Assembly (NCBI GenBank): GCA_009746045.1
Contig: RPFO01000106.1
Location: forward strand, 1,783,211-1,847,210
Source of the DNA: Mesostigma viride
Lineage: Eukaryota; Streptophyta; Mesostigmatophyceae; Mesostigmatales; Mesostigmataceae
DNA: 64,000 bases
Direction of reading: 5' to 3'
The translations under genes were made by a program, and so were the position numbers. This document shows positions 1-10,100 of this stretch, piece after piece. Under the pieces are notes generated by a model. It was not told the DNA's origin and did no database searches. It was given only the letters and a program-made list of their open reading frames with translations. Position 1 is the first letter of the stretch. Every line of letters begins with the position of its first letter.

Positions 1-279
1 GAGCATTGTATACCAAGAGCACACCGGGTTGAACTGGCGAGGGGTATTTCATGGTACTGTACATCACATGGCAACAAACAGGGTCGAGAGGACAGCGGGA
101 AGCATAAGTTGCAAGGGCTGTAGAGCACCTATGCACGAGGGGCCATGGCCAGCGACGCCAGGATGTGACAGGTGACCGCAAATGCTTTGGGACAGAGAGA
201 AAAGAGAAGAGAAACGTAGGAAGAAATGAGAGGGGGAGGAAGGAGAATGAACAAAAGGGGACACACGAGGGGAGGACAA

Positions 280-540
280 GAGGGGGAGATAAGGCAGGGG
301 GGACAGAAGGGGAGGACAAGAGGGGGAGATAAGGCAGGGGGGACAGAAGGGGAGGAGAGGAGGGGGAGATAAGGCAGGGGGGACAGAAGGGGAGGAGAGG
401 AGGGGGAGATAAGGCAGGGGGGACAGAAGGGGAGGACAAGAGGGGGAGATAAGGCAGGGGGGACAGAAGGGGAGGAGAGGAGGGGGAGATAAGGCAGGGG
501 GGACAGAAGGGGAGGAGAGGAGGGGGAGATAGAGGGAAGA
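280..540. repeat. Purine-rich minisatellite in a DDX11 intron
   Basis: About six imperfect copies of a roughly 40-bp purine unit (GGGGGAGATAAGGCAGGG core) lie just downstream of the GC donor of DDX11 exon 6. The DDX11 sense strand is C/T-rich here. The run stays open in several frames (serine/proline-rich), but this is repeat periodicity and not coding. Positions 1-279 hold no recognisable exon. Confidence 0.85.
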
Positions 541-566
541 AGGAGCCCAGCCACTGCCCTGCTTGC

Positions 567-3500
567 CTTCATTGATGCAGAGCGCCTTGCGAGACGCCAG
601 TGCGACCATCTGAACGTCCGCGTCACGGAAGGGCGTGCGGTTGACCTCGTTGACAAACTGGGACAGCTGCGAGTGCGTGCGGCTGCTGAAAAAGATCTGG
701 CACGTGTCACGTGATTAAAGTAGCAAAAATAAATTAGTTAGATAAAGTAAAGTACTTATAAAGAAAAAGTCAAAATTACCCTCAGATGAGCAATGCACAC
801 ATGCAGAAAAACTCGGGCAGGAATGAGAAGATGGGAAAAGCGTGCAAGTTGAGGCTAGCTGCTAGCAAAGCGTCAGTCCGTGACCATGGGTGCGGTATAG
901 TAGACTTCGCTGGGGGGCGGTGTAGTAGACCTTGCAAACCTTAACATTCGAGGATGGGAACCAACAGCGAGACGCGTGTCACAAAACGGGGCGTACACAG
1001 GTGAGCCGCAGCACGGAGGCATGTGCCTATCAGCAGGGGTAGTTCAGGCCACTGGATAGATATACTTCTGAAGTATGCATAATGCTCGGTATACATAGCT
1101 CAGGCCACTGGACATATATATACACCGCTGCTGGGTTTAGTTCAGGCCACTGGATAGACACAACGCAGCAGACGGAGCGCACCTCGAGTAGCAATGATGT
1201 TCTGCATGCGAGCGTTCACGATGCGGCACCGACAAGCAAAACCGGGCAGTTACTTGATCCATCCAACACGTTTACTGGGGAGAAAAAGGAAATAGTTGCC
1301 ACAATAGTTGCCACAATAGTTGCCACAATAGTTGCCACAGTTGCCAAGTCCATCGAGGTCTATTCCTCAATGAACAAGGGAAATTACTTAGCCCATTAGT
1401 TGCCTGTTGCCACAAAGATGTCGTTGACAAGGGTGAGAGAGGTGAGCCAGCAGTTAAACATACCTTCACAGCTGTGGCGTCCGTGCCCAGGTCAGTGCCA
1501 CTGTCGTAGCCATCGCTGTCGGATGAGACCGCGCCGTCGGCATGTGCCAGCCGTTTGAGGGGGGCGCGGGCAGCTGCTTGCGGTGGGGCACCGGCATACC
1601 ATGCAGGGAGGTTCAGAAACATCCCATAATAAGTCAAAGAAAGCCCCATTGCGCATCAGTGCAAGTAGTATTCAAAGCCAAGGCATGGCACATGCCAGAT
1701 GGCCTTGCGGCCCGGGATCCAAATCTTTCGAAAGCGGCCCACCTGGCCCACCCCGTTCACTGTAGCTTGAAGCAAATTTGCAGGAGCGCCAAAAAAGGGA
1801 GGAGAGGATTGAAAGTCTCATTGGGATGTTTAGGGCCGGCTTGCAAGCCTATGAGAAACCGAAACGCTTCCATCTTAAACGTGAAGGCAGATATACGATG
1901 CCGAGCTTTTTACAAAACCATGAGACCAACCCCTCCAGACATCGGGCAGGTCAGCTGATTTCTAGGCCAAGGACAAACGGCCTGCACAAGTTACTACTTG
2001 AATTGCTGACCATGTTACAAACGACCTGCAGAAGTGGTTCCCTTGACTATTGCTAACCACATTCCAAGTTACAAACACAAATATACTGCACAGGAGGTTA
2101 CCTTGGGTGTCATCCCATTCCCCCAGCAACAGCTCGGAATCTTCGTCTTTTCCCAGGGTGGAGCCTGCACCCTCCAAGGAGGCCCTCCTGGCCGCACTTG
2201 CCGATGGAGCACCAGGGTCAGTCCCGGCCGGGCCCTGCCACATACCGGATCGGAGCCAAGACAAGTGCTGTACTTTAGCAGCCCTTGTGTAGTGTGGTCA
2301 TCCGCGGCATATTCTCCGGAAGACCTTTCCTTGAACCCACATTTTCTGGGAAATAATCTTGTTTCCTAGTAGCCTTATACTACCAATGATTTGCTGGACA
2401 TGAAGAAGGGGTTACCAGAGCAGTGTACGGGATGTAACACTCGGCTAAGGAGAAGGGGTTACCAGAGAAGTGTATGGTATATAACACTCGGCTAAGGAGA
2501 TGGCGTTACCAGAGCAGCGTATGGGATATAACACTCGGCTAAGCGGTCCAGTGCTGCCTAGAATACAGCGCTGCCATATGTATACAAGCTCCGGCCATCT
2601 GAAATTGAAAAAGAAGAAATCCATTCATAGTTATCATTAATAGGATATAAATGCAGACACCAATAAAACTAATGACCGCATAAGGAAGCTGGCCGATTAA
2701 GGCAATATGCGCCTCTCCACCATAGGTCCGTACAATGCAACATCACGGTGGTGGTAACTCCACATTTTGAGAACATCAACCATGTGACCATGTCACCATA
2801 TTTTTCAAGCAAGCCAATGCCTTGCACGTTCTCTGGGGATCCGAGGCTGCAAAGACAAAACACAAGATCGTTCAATGGCATCGGCATTGGCCATCGTTCA
2901 ATGGCATTGGACCTCTCACGCATGACAGCATGGTCTAGAAAAAGAAAAGCTTGTCTCCTGTGCTTGCCATTTGCATCGAGAATTCGTGTAGTAAGTATCC
3001 ACCATCTCCCCACACCCCCTTCTGTCCCCAAAGCAGAAACTTTAGCACGCTCATGCAGTAGCTCTAGATTAAGGTACGACAAACCAACCGGATCGCTTAC
3101 AAAAAGTGAGGCGGCGCCGCTGGCCGCAACTCCCCTGCCGCCCCGTGCATTGGCCCTTGCTTTGAATGTTTCCACCTCTCGGCGCGCTAGCTCACGGTTT
3201 TTCTGCCGCAGCGTTCGGACATGCTCCTTATGCTTGCGCTCGCGGTCCACCTCGTATTCCAGCACCCACGCGGGCTCTGGGGGGGGGAGGGTAATAGGTA
3301 TGTACAAGGGGATGGGGGGGGGGAGCATGTGGTTCACTCGGCAGCGCCAATGGCAAACAACGTGGGTCGCTTGAGATATTATTCAGCACCTTGTTCATGT
3401 CAGCCAGGCGGCGGTATACAGTTATACTAACGATTAGTGGTAATCAGTTATTCATGTGCGACGTATACGAGTACTAGTGAATCTTATAAGATTCACTAGT

Positions 3501-5605
3501 CATAGCGGATGATCTAGGAAACCACGTTCTTTTGTCTAACAGTCATAGCGGATGATCTAGGGAACTACGTTCTATTGTCTAACAGTCATAGCAGATGATC
3601 TAGGAAACTACGTTCTACTGTCTAAGAGTCATAGCAGATGATCTAGGGAACTACGTTCTTTGTCTAAGCCTAGACTGCCCAACCGTGAAACTCAATAGAT
3701 TTCCCAGGATAGGCAGTTTGAGGGAAGAAGAACGGCAAAGAAGCAGGGAAAAATCAAGGGGACGGGGAGCGGGAGACAGGGATAGGGAAACAAAGAACAG
3801 GGGACGAGGGGACGAGGGGACGAGGGGACGAGGGGACGAGGGGACGAGGGGGCGAGGGGACGAGGGGACGAGGGGACGAGGGGAAGAGGGGACGAGGGGA
3901 CGGGCGGACAAGGGGGCTAGGGGACTAGGGGACGGGGGGGCATGGGACGAGGGGACGAAGGGACGAGGGGACGAGCGGACAAAGGGACAAGGGGACAGGG
4001 CACAGGGAACAAGGGGCAAGGGGCAACAAGGGAGCAGGGAAGAAAGGAGCTACAACCTCCTCACCCACCATTGTCCCCATTGGCGTTTCCGCCCCTGCTG
4101 TCCAGTTGAGATGTGGCCGTGGCATCCCCTGACTTGACAGGTGGCGTCTTCTGGTCCTCCAGCCACTGCAGGGCGCTGCAGATGACGCTCAGGGTCTTGC
4201 CCTGGATATGGCACCCAGGATGGGGGCGACCAGGCAAGGGAAGGAAAGGCTTTATGAGCCTTGACCGCTTCATGTGTGTGCCAGCAGAGGCGTGTGCCAG
4301 CAGCAATTGAGCGGTCAATGGAACGCGCGCAACATTTCACCTTAACTGCACTGGCCACCATTGTTGTATTGGACACATTGGCGTATCGGACACTGCATGT
4401 TTTAGGCGCCAATGTTGTATTGGACACTTCATCCATTGGACACTTTGTGTGTTGGACACCAATGTTGTATTGGACAATCTCACATATTGGACACTTCCAC
4501 GTATTGGAACTTCCACACGGTGGACACTTCATGTATTGGACGCTTCATTTATTGGAGACTTCATTTAATGGAAATATTCTTGAGCCCAGAAAGCCCTGCT
4601 TTGTGATACCCTCACGACCAAGCCTTGACATGTGCCTCAGCCGTCCTGCGATGATTGGTTGTCGGTTATAGAACCCGTCAGGGACTCCTATCTTTCGCAC
4701 GCTGCCTGGCAGAGCGGTGGCTTGGGAGAGAACACAGTGCGGGATAGTAGAAAATTGCTTTTAACCATCCTAGTCCAGGCGACCCCCCCGTTCCCAGTGT
4801 GTGTGGTGTACAGATAGCCAACAGGAAACTTGCGCAGCCGTCCAAGGTGTCGGTTGACTATCGCAGGCAATGACATGGGAGTCTGGGACAAGGATCTTGG
4901 AGGGCTAGTGCAGCAAGGGTAGTTGCAATCAGGCCTTGCGTGACTACATGGTGGATGGTTTGACTGACCACACCGTCGATGGACTTTCCCACATGAGTTA
5001 AGGTCACAACGCATAAGCAAGGGGGTGGAAGCACTGAGGTCCTAAAATGTGACAGCTGGCCAAGGGTGGCCGAGATGCATCAAAGCCAATGATGTGATGG
5101 GCCAAGGCTAACAATTACGTGCTAATGGTGGCTGCCTCAGCTATGTGTGGGACTAACTCTATGCACGGGAGGGTGCATCAGATTCTGACGAAGCTGTTTC
5201 GCCCAAATACGCTAGACAAGGTCTATGCTAGAGCTGGAGAGGCCACATAGCCCACGTGAAAGGTAATGGGGCATTCAGCACACATCAAATATAAGAGAGG
5301 GGAAATCTTTACATTAACCGAGCCTGGTTGGCCCGATGACGCAGGCGTACTTTTGTCAGTACTCGGGAGGAAATAGGCGGGGGGGGTGAGTGGTTGAGCA
5401 ACTACAGGTGACATGTGAGACTCTAGCCCAGCCTTACCGTGCCTGTCGGGCTCTCGAATATGCCAACACCACCGCTGTCAATCGTGTCGTAGATCTTCTG
5501 CATCAGTTGCTGTTGAATAGGGTATGGAGTGAACGGAAATGCAGGGAATTCCTGACGCTTGCTTTGCCCCGCCGGGCCTTCGGCGAGATTTCCGTGGTCT
5601 GGCAT
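567..5605 (-). CDS. DDX11: DDX11/ChlR1-type DNA helicase, N-terminal part (gene continues past the left edge)
   Basis: Superfamily 2 iron-sulfur helicase that acts on forked DNA and supports sister-chromatid cohesion (family knowledge). Exons read on the minus strand: 5605-5438, 4200-4065, 3276-3101, 2234-2102, 1573-1464, 696-567; phases match at every junction. Exon 1 starts at an ATG and carries the N-terminal FPFTPYPIQQQLM motif and the first part of Walker A (GIFESPTGT), completed by GKTLSVICSALQWLED at the start of exon 2. Exon 3 (EPAWVLEYEVDRERKH) matches the charged insert typical of DDX11 and distinguishes it from RTEL1, XPD and FANCJ. Exons 4 and 5 are acidic spacers (DSELLLGEWDD, SSDSDGYDSGTD). 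Exon 6 holds helicase motif Ia (IFFSSRTHSQLSQF) and runs to ALCINE. The last donor is AG|GCAAGC, a GC-AG intron. The FeS cysteines, DEAH box and C-terminal helicase motifs lie outside the window. The family call is firm; boundaries of exons 3-5 are somewhat less certain. Confidence 0.88.
1276..1340. repeat. 12-bp tandem repeat, ATAGTTGCCACA unit
   Basis: Four to five near-perfect copies of ATAGTTGCCACA in a DDX11 intron. Confidence 0.85.
1975..2101 (-). repeat. Degenerate copies of the DDX11 exon 4 splice donor
   Basis: On the minus strand, exon 4 ends CCCAAG|GTAACC and continues CTCCTGTGCAG. Two further blocks downstream in the intron repeat the pattern (CAAGGGAACCACTTCTGCAG and CAAGTAGTAACTTGTGCAG), separated by a repeated GTTTGTAAC segment. 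I read this as tandem duplication across the exon-intron junction, now diverged. Confidence 0.55.
2402..2543. repeat. About 49-bp tandem repeat, three copies
   Basis: Three imperfect copies containing GGGGTTACCAGAG and TAACACTCGGCTAAG, in a DDX11 intron. Confidence 0.85.
3473..3500. repeat. 28-nt perfect palindrome
   Basis: ACTAGTGAATCTTA is followed immediately by its exact reverse complement, with no loop. It sits directly before the 43-bp tandem array inside a DDX11 intron. Confidence 0.9.
3498..3668. repeat. 43-bp tandem repeat, four copies
   Basis: Four copies beginning AGTCATAGC(G/A)GATGATCTAGG and ending TTGTCTAA(C/G). The intron is otherwise featureless. Confidence 0.9.
3798..4010. 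repeat. 9-bp GGGGACGAG minisatellite
   Basis: More than 15 units of GGGGACGAG with variants, shortly downstream of the DDX11 exon 2 donor. The DDX11 sense strand is C-rich (CTCGTCCCC). Confidence 0.9.
4360..4570. repeat. Degenerate TATTGGACAC repeat
   Basis: About a dozen spaced copies of TATTGGACAC-like blocks (ATGTTGTATTGGACAC, CATTGGACACTT, GTATTGGAACTTCC) in DDX11 intron 1. No coding signal. Confidence 0.75.
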
Positions 5606-6514
5606 CTTGGTTGCTTCACGCGCGCTTGCGGGCGGGTCCCATGTTGTACCTTAGGCCCCGATGCTCACCGGCAGCCATCGTACCAGGTCCTCGAGCAATA
5701 CGAAGCTCTATCTGCAGCACCGCGCGACTGACACCTTAATCATGGCGCCGAACTTCGATGATCCATGCGCGGACCAACTGCGGACATCAGGAGGCCAGAA
5801 GGCATGCTCTGAACTAAGCCGCAGTTACAACCTTAAGCCGCGCAGACAACGTTGGCATTCAGCTGCAACAGCCTGTCCCGGCGTTGTCTACATGCTTGCA
5901 GTAAGCAATACGTTGGACTAACAAAAAGCAAAAAAAGGCAATGACCCACGAGAGGACCTCGGCTTAAGCGCAGTGCAAATATGGAAGGCTTTGCTCTCTT
6001 GCGGTTACACCTGGCCTATGCTTCTTACGCAGGACGACGAATACGGCCTGGAGAGTGGAGCGAGAAATTACATACAAGCACCGAAAGTAATAGTGGGCTT
6101 TGACAACGTCGCTTCTGATAGCTTTTGATCGACTGCTTCTGATCGAGTTGCTGTGGCGGGAACCCGTGATCGACGACCGCGGCAAAACCCTTTCCCGCGA
6201 ACCACTGGGCACGTGTCGTTCTCACATTCAATGTTGTGTGAGGTTGTGGGTCTTTGAGCCACATTTTGTTCCGGCATCAGATTGCAAACTCCACCGGCCG
6301 CGGCCGGGTCGCGCGTGTCTGACTAAGCCGTTCGTTGCCGACTAAGCCGTTCGTTGCCAGACTTGGCGACGCCACGCCCGCGTGGCGCGCCCGTCAGGCC
6401 GTCACCCGCGCGACTATTTTGTCCTGGCACCGAGGCCGAATCGCTATTTCAGGTAAAAATACTACCCAATATACCGTCGGTATATACTACCACTATCATG
6501 TAACTAGCCGTACG

Positions 6515-6753
6515 AAGTGAGACAACTATGCCTGGACGCATGGCGATCCCGCAACGCCGTGGAAGGACTAGGGTAGTTGTCTGAGAGGAAAGACGCGAAG
6601 CCCGCGTTAGCCGCGTGCCTATCTCTAGGTAGACCTGCATGGAGGGAGCTATAGGGTAACAAGAAAGGTTGATCTATAGGGAAAACACACACACACACAT
6701 ACACACACAAGGAATACACGTACACTGATAGGGGGATAATAGTTGTCTCACTT
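6515..6753. mobile_element. MITE-like element with 15-bp terminal inverted repeats
   Basis: About 239 bp bounded by AAGTGAGACAACTAT at the left end and its exact reverse complement ATAGTTGTCTCACTT at the right. The interior includes an (AC)n run. A second, right-truncated copy begins at 56009. No transposase and no clear target-site duplication are visible, so the element is classed by structure only. Confidence 0.7.
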
Positions 6754-6841
6754 AAGTTTTATATATGACTTGCAAAGAGAAGTTAAGGGGCCTCAGATTT
6801 AGTAGGAATGGAGCCGTACAGGATACCATTGTGATGCAAAT

Positions 6842-6893
6842 AAATTAATAAAATTCATTAATTTACACATAGACTGCGTCACGTGAGCACGTC
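6842..6893 (-). mobile_element. LINE 3'-terminal fragment (tail module)
   Basis: An AT-rich TTAATTTA-type tail followed by ACTGCGTCACGTGAGCA. The same module ends LINE copies at 37674 and 59303 and recurs elsewhere in the window. The orientation places the LINE on the minus strand, almost completely 5'-truncated. Confidence 0.6.
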
Positions 6894-7148
6894 AAGATGA
6901 CACGCCAGTAGTCACCCACATTTTGGCGCTGTGTACTTGCCGATGGTACCTCTCAACACAATGATTATTATTTGTCTCTTTACACATGAACATAAATGAC
7001 AAAACATCTTATGTGACTTTATTTGTTCCTTGAAAAGGAGCACGTCAAAACTACCAAATTTACAGCTGCCCAGGTGCAGTTGCCAACTGGATTCACCTGG
7101 CCAGACACATATAGGATGACTGTGAAAAATATGATCACCGAATCAGGT

Positions 7149-10100
7149 TTACCAGAACTCAAGCTGTCGGTTTTCCATGCCCTTGATGTTGCGTTTGTGT
7201 TCATCAAACATGCGTTGGAGCTCCTGTTTTCATACAGCCATGGACAAGCAATAGCATGCAGCAAGTGCATCACATGTAGAAATTCCGAGGACACATGCAT
7301 GAGAAAACCACGCCATGCGCAATTGCAAACAACCCAACGCACCAGGCACATGAGTAGAGAGGCTACAGCAAAGCAGCCAACTTCGCACGAGCACATAGTA
7401 CCTTCACCTGAAAGCATGCGAGACCATCAGACAGGCTGGCAGTAACAAGGCTACTCACACAGGGGAAAAGCAGGGCAGGTTGCTGACTGGCAAATTATCC
7501 CACAGGAATCAGTGCAGCGACAGGCAGTAGACTACCAACAAAGGAAACAATTGGTTTGCGTGTGCATGCGACCGTGAACACTCAAACCCGTCAAGGGGTG
7601 TTCAAAGTGGATTTCTTGAAGTGCCATGACTACCTTTCAACCCATCATTTTGACCCATCCACTGCGTGTGCCACCCTATGACACGTGCGGCACCGCTCAC
7701 GTCATCAGCGCATAAAAGTTGTGCCCCCTGATTGAAAGTACCGAGCACCTTGTCGCCACTGGCATTATATTAAATATTCTACGCCTTCGATAGCATGAGT
7801 GGCATGGTGAGGCCTACCTAGTCAGCCATTTTGATGGGGTGCCGCCGGTGCATAACAGGCCTGCGACCGCACATTCAATTCCTATAACCGGAATACTGCT
7901 GGATATCTGTTCCCGCCTAACGTGCATGGCCATTGCGTGCCTGAAAATATTCACAGTAAAACACAGTGTCGCATACCATCAAGTAGCATGGTATTGGTCC
8001 ACCATCCACTCGCACCAGATGACCGACGTAATGCTGCCTACCTTGACACAACTCTGCCTACCTTCACATAGTTGGCGTGGTACTGGCCCATCCACGCACC
8101 CCATGACCGACATAACTCTGCCCACCTTGATGTAGCTGGCATGGTATTGGTCCACCTGCGCCTGCGTCGGCTCCGCGATCTTGGGCAGCACAAACGGCTT
8201 GCCCACCACGGTATGCAGCTCCAGGTTGGTGCGCGGCAGCAGCGGGCAGAACCAGGCGCCAAACGCCAGCACGCCCGGTATTGAGTGTCGGCCTAGCCAC
8301 AGGCGGAAACTCCAACCTCCCTGCAAGTTGGCCATGCAGCAAGAAGATGAAAGATCCAAATGAAGTTACCATCTTGGGAAAGGGGGCAAGAGGGGGCAAG
8401 GGGGCAAGGGGGGGCAAGGGGGGGCAAGGGGGGCCAAGGGGGAAAGGGGGGGAAAGGGGGGGAAAGGGGGGAAAGGCGGGGGAAGGGGGGGAAGGGGGCG
8501 AAAGGGGGGGAAAGGCGGGGGAAGGGGGGGAAGGGGGGAAAGGGGGGGGAAAGGGGGGAAGGGGGGGCAAGGGGGGCAAGGGGGGCAAGGGGGGCAAGGG
8601 GGGGCAAGGGGGGGCAAGGGGGGGCAAGGGGGGCAAGGGGGGCCGAGGGGGGCAAGGGGGGCAAGGGGGGGAAAGGCGGGGAAGGGGGGGAAGCGGGGGC
8701 AAGGGGGGGAAAGGCGGGGTAAGGGGGGGAAGGGGGGGCAAGGGGGGAAAGGGGGGGAAGGGGGGCAAGGGGGGCAAGGGGGGCAAGGGGGGCAAGGGGG
8801 GCAAGGGGGGCAAGGGGGCAAGGGGGGGCAAGGGGGGCAAGGGGGGCAAGGGGGGCAAGGGGGGCAAGGGGGGCAAGGGGGGCAAGGGGGGGCAAGGGGG
8901 GCAAGGGGGGGCAAGGGGGGCAAGGGGGCAAGGGGGGCAAGGGGGGAAAGGGGGGAAAGGGGGGGAAAGGGGGGAAAGGGGGGAAAGGGGGGAAAGGGGG
9001 GAAAGGGGGGGAAAGGGGGCGAAAGGGGCGAAAGGGGCGAAAGGGGGGAAAGGGGGGAAAGGGGGGAAAGGGGGGGAAAGGGGGGGAAAGGGGGGAACGG
9101 GGGGAAGGGGGGGAAAGGGGAAAGGAGGGGGAAAGGGGGGAAGGGGGGAAAGGGGGGGAAGGGGGGAAAGGGGGGGGAAAGGGGGCAAGGGGGCAAGGGG
9201 GGGCAAGGGGGGCAAGGGGGGGCGAGGGGCGAGGGGGGGCAAGGGGGGGCGAGGGGGGGCAAGGGGGGGGCGAGGGGGGCGAGGGGGGGAAGGGGGGGGC
9301 GAGAAGGGGGGGGCGAGGGGGGCGAGGGGGAGGGGGGGGGAAGGGGGAGGGGGGGAGGGGGGGAAGGGGGGGGAAGGGGGGGGAAGGGGGAAGGGGGGGA
9401 AGGGGGAAGGGGGGCAAGGGGGGAAGGGGGGGCAAGGGGGAAGGGGAAGGGGGAAAGGGGGGGAAGGGGGGGCAAGGGGGGCAAGGGGGGGCAAGGGGGC
9501 AAGGGGGGGCAAGGGGGGCAAGGGGGGCAAGGGGGGCAAGGGGGGCAAGGGGGGCAAGGGGGGGCAAGGGGGCAAGGGGGCAAGGGGGGGCAAGGGGGCA
9601 AGGGGGGCAAGGGGGGCAAGGGGGGGCAAGGGGGGCAAGGGGGGCAAGGGGGGCAAAGGGGGGCAAAGGGGGGCAAAGGGGGGAAAGGGGGGCAAGGGGG
9701 GGCAAGGGGGGAAAGGGGGGGAAAGGGGGGGAAAGGGGGGAAAGGGGGGAAAGGGGGGGAAAGGGGGGAAAGGGGGGGAAAGGGGGGGAAAGGGGGGGAA
9801 AGGGGGGAAAGGGGGGAAAGGGGGGGAAAGGGGGGGAAAGGGGGAAAGGGGGGAAAGGGGGGAAGGGGGGAAAGGGGGGAAAGGGGGGGAAAGGGGGGGA
9901 AAGGGGGGAAAGGGGGGAAAGGGGGGGAAAGGGGGGGAAAGGGGGGGAAAGGGGGGAAAGGGGGGGAAAGGGGGGGAAAGGGGGGAAAGGGGGGGAAAGG
10001 GGGAAAGGGGGCAAGGGGGGGCAAGGGGGAAAGGGGGGGAAAGGGGGGCAAGGGGGGGCAAGGGGGGGAAAGGGGGGGAAAGGGGGGGAAAGGGGGGCAA

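Larger units (their letters stand above)
5606..7148. other. Intergenic region between the DDX11 start and the DGAT2 stop
   Basis: Both flanking genes are on the minus strand, so this holds the DDX11 promoter side and the DGAT2 3' end. I see no gene. It contains a MITE-like element (6515-6753) and a LINE 3'-end fragment (6842-6893). A direct repeat CTAAGCCGTTCGTTGCC occurs twice near 6325-6360. Confidence 0.6.
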
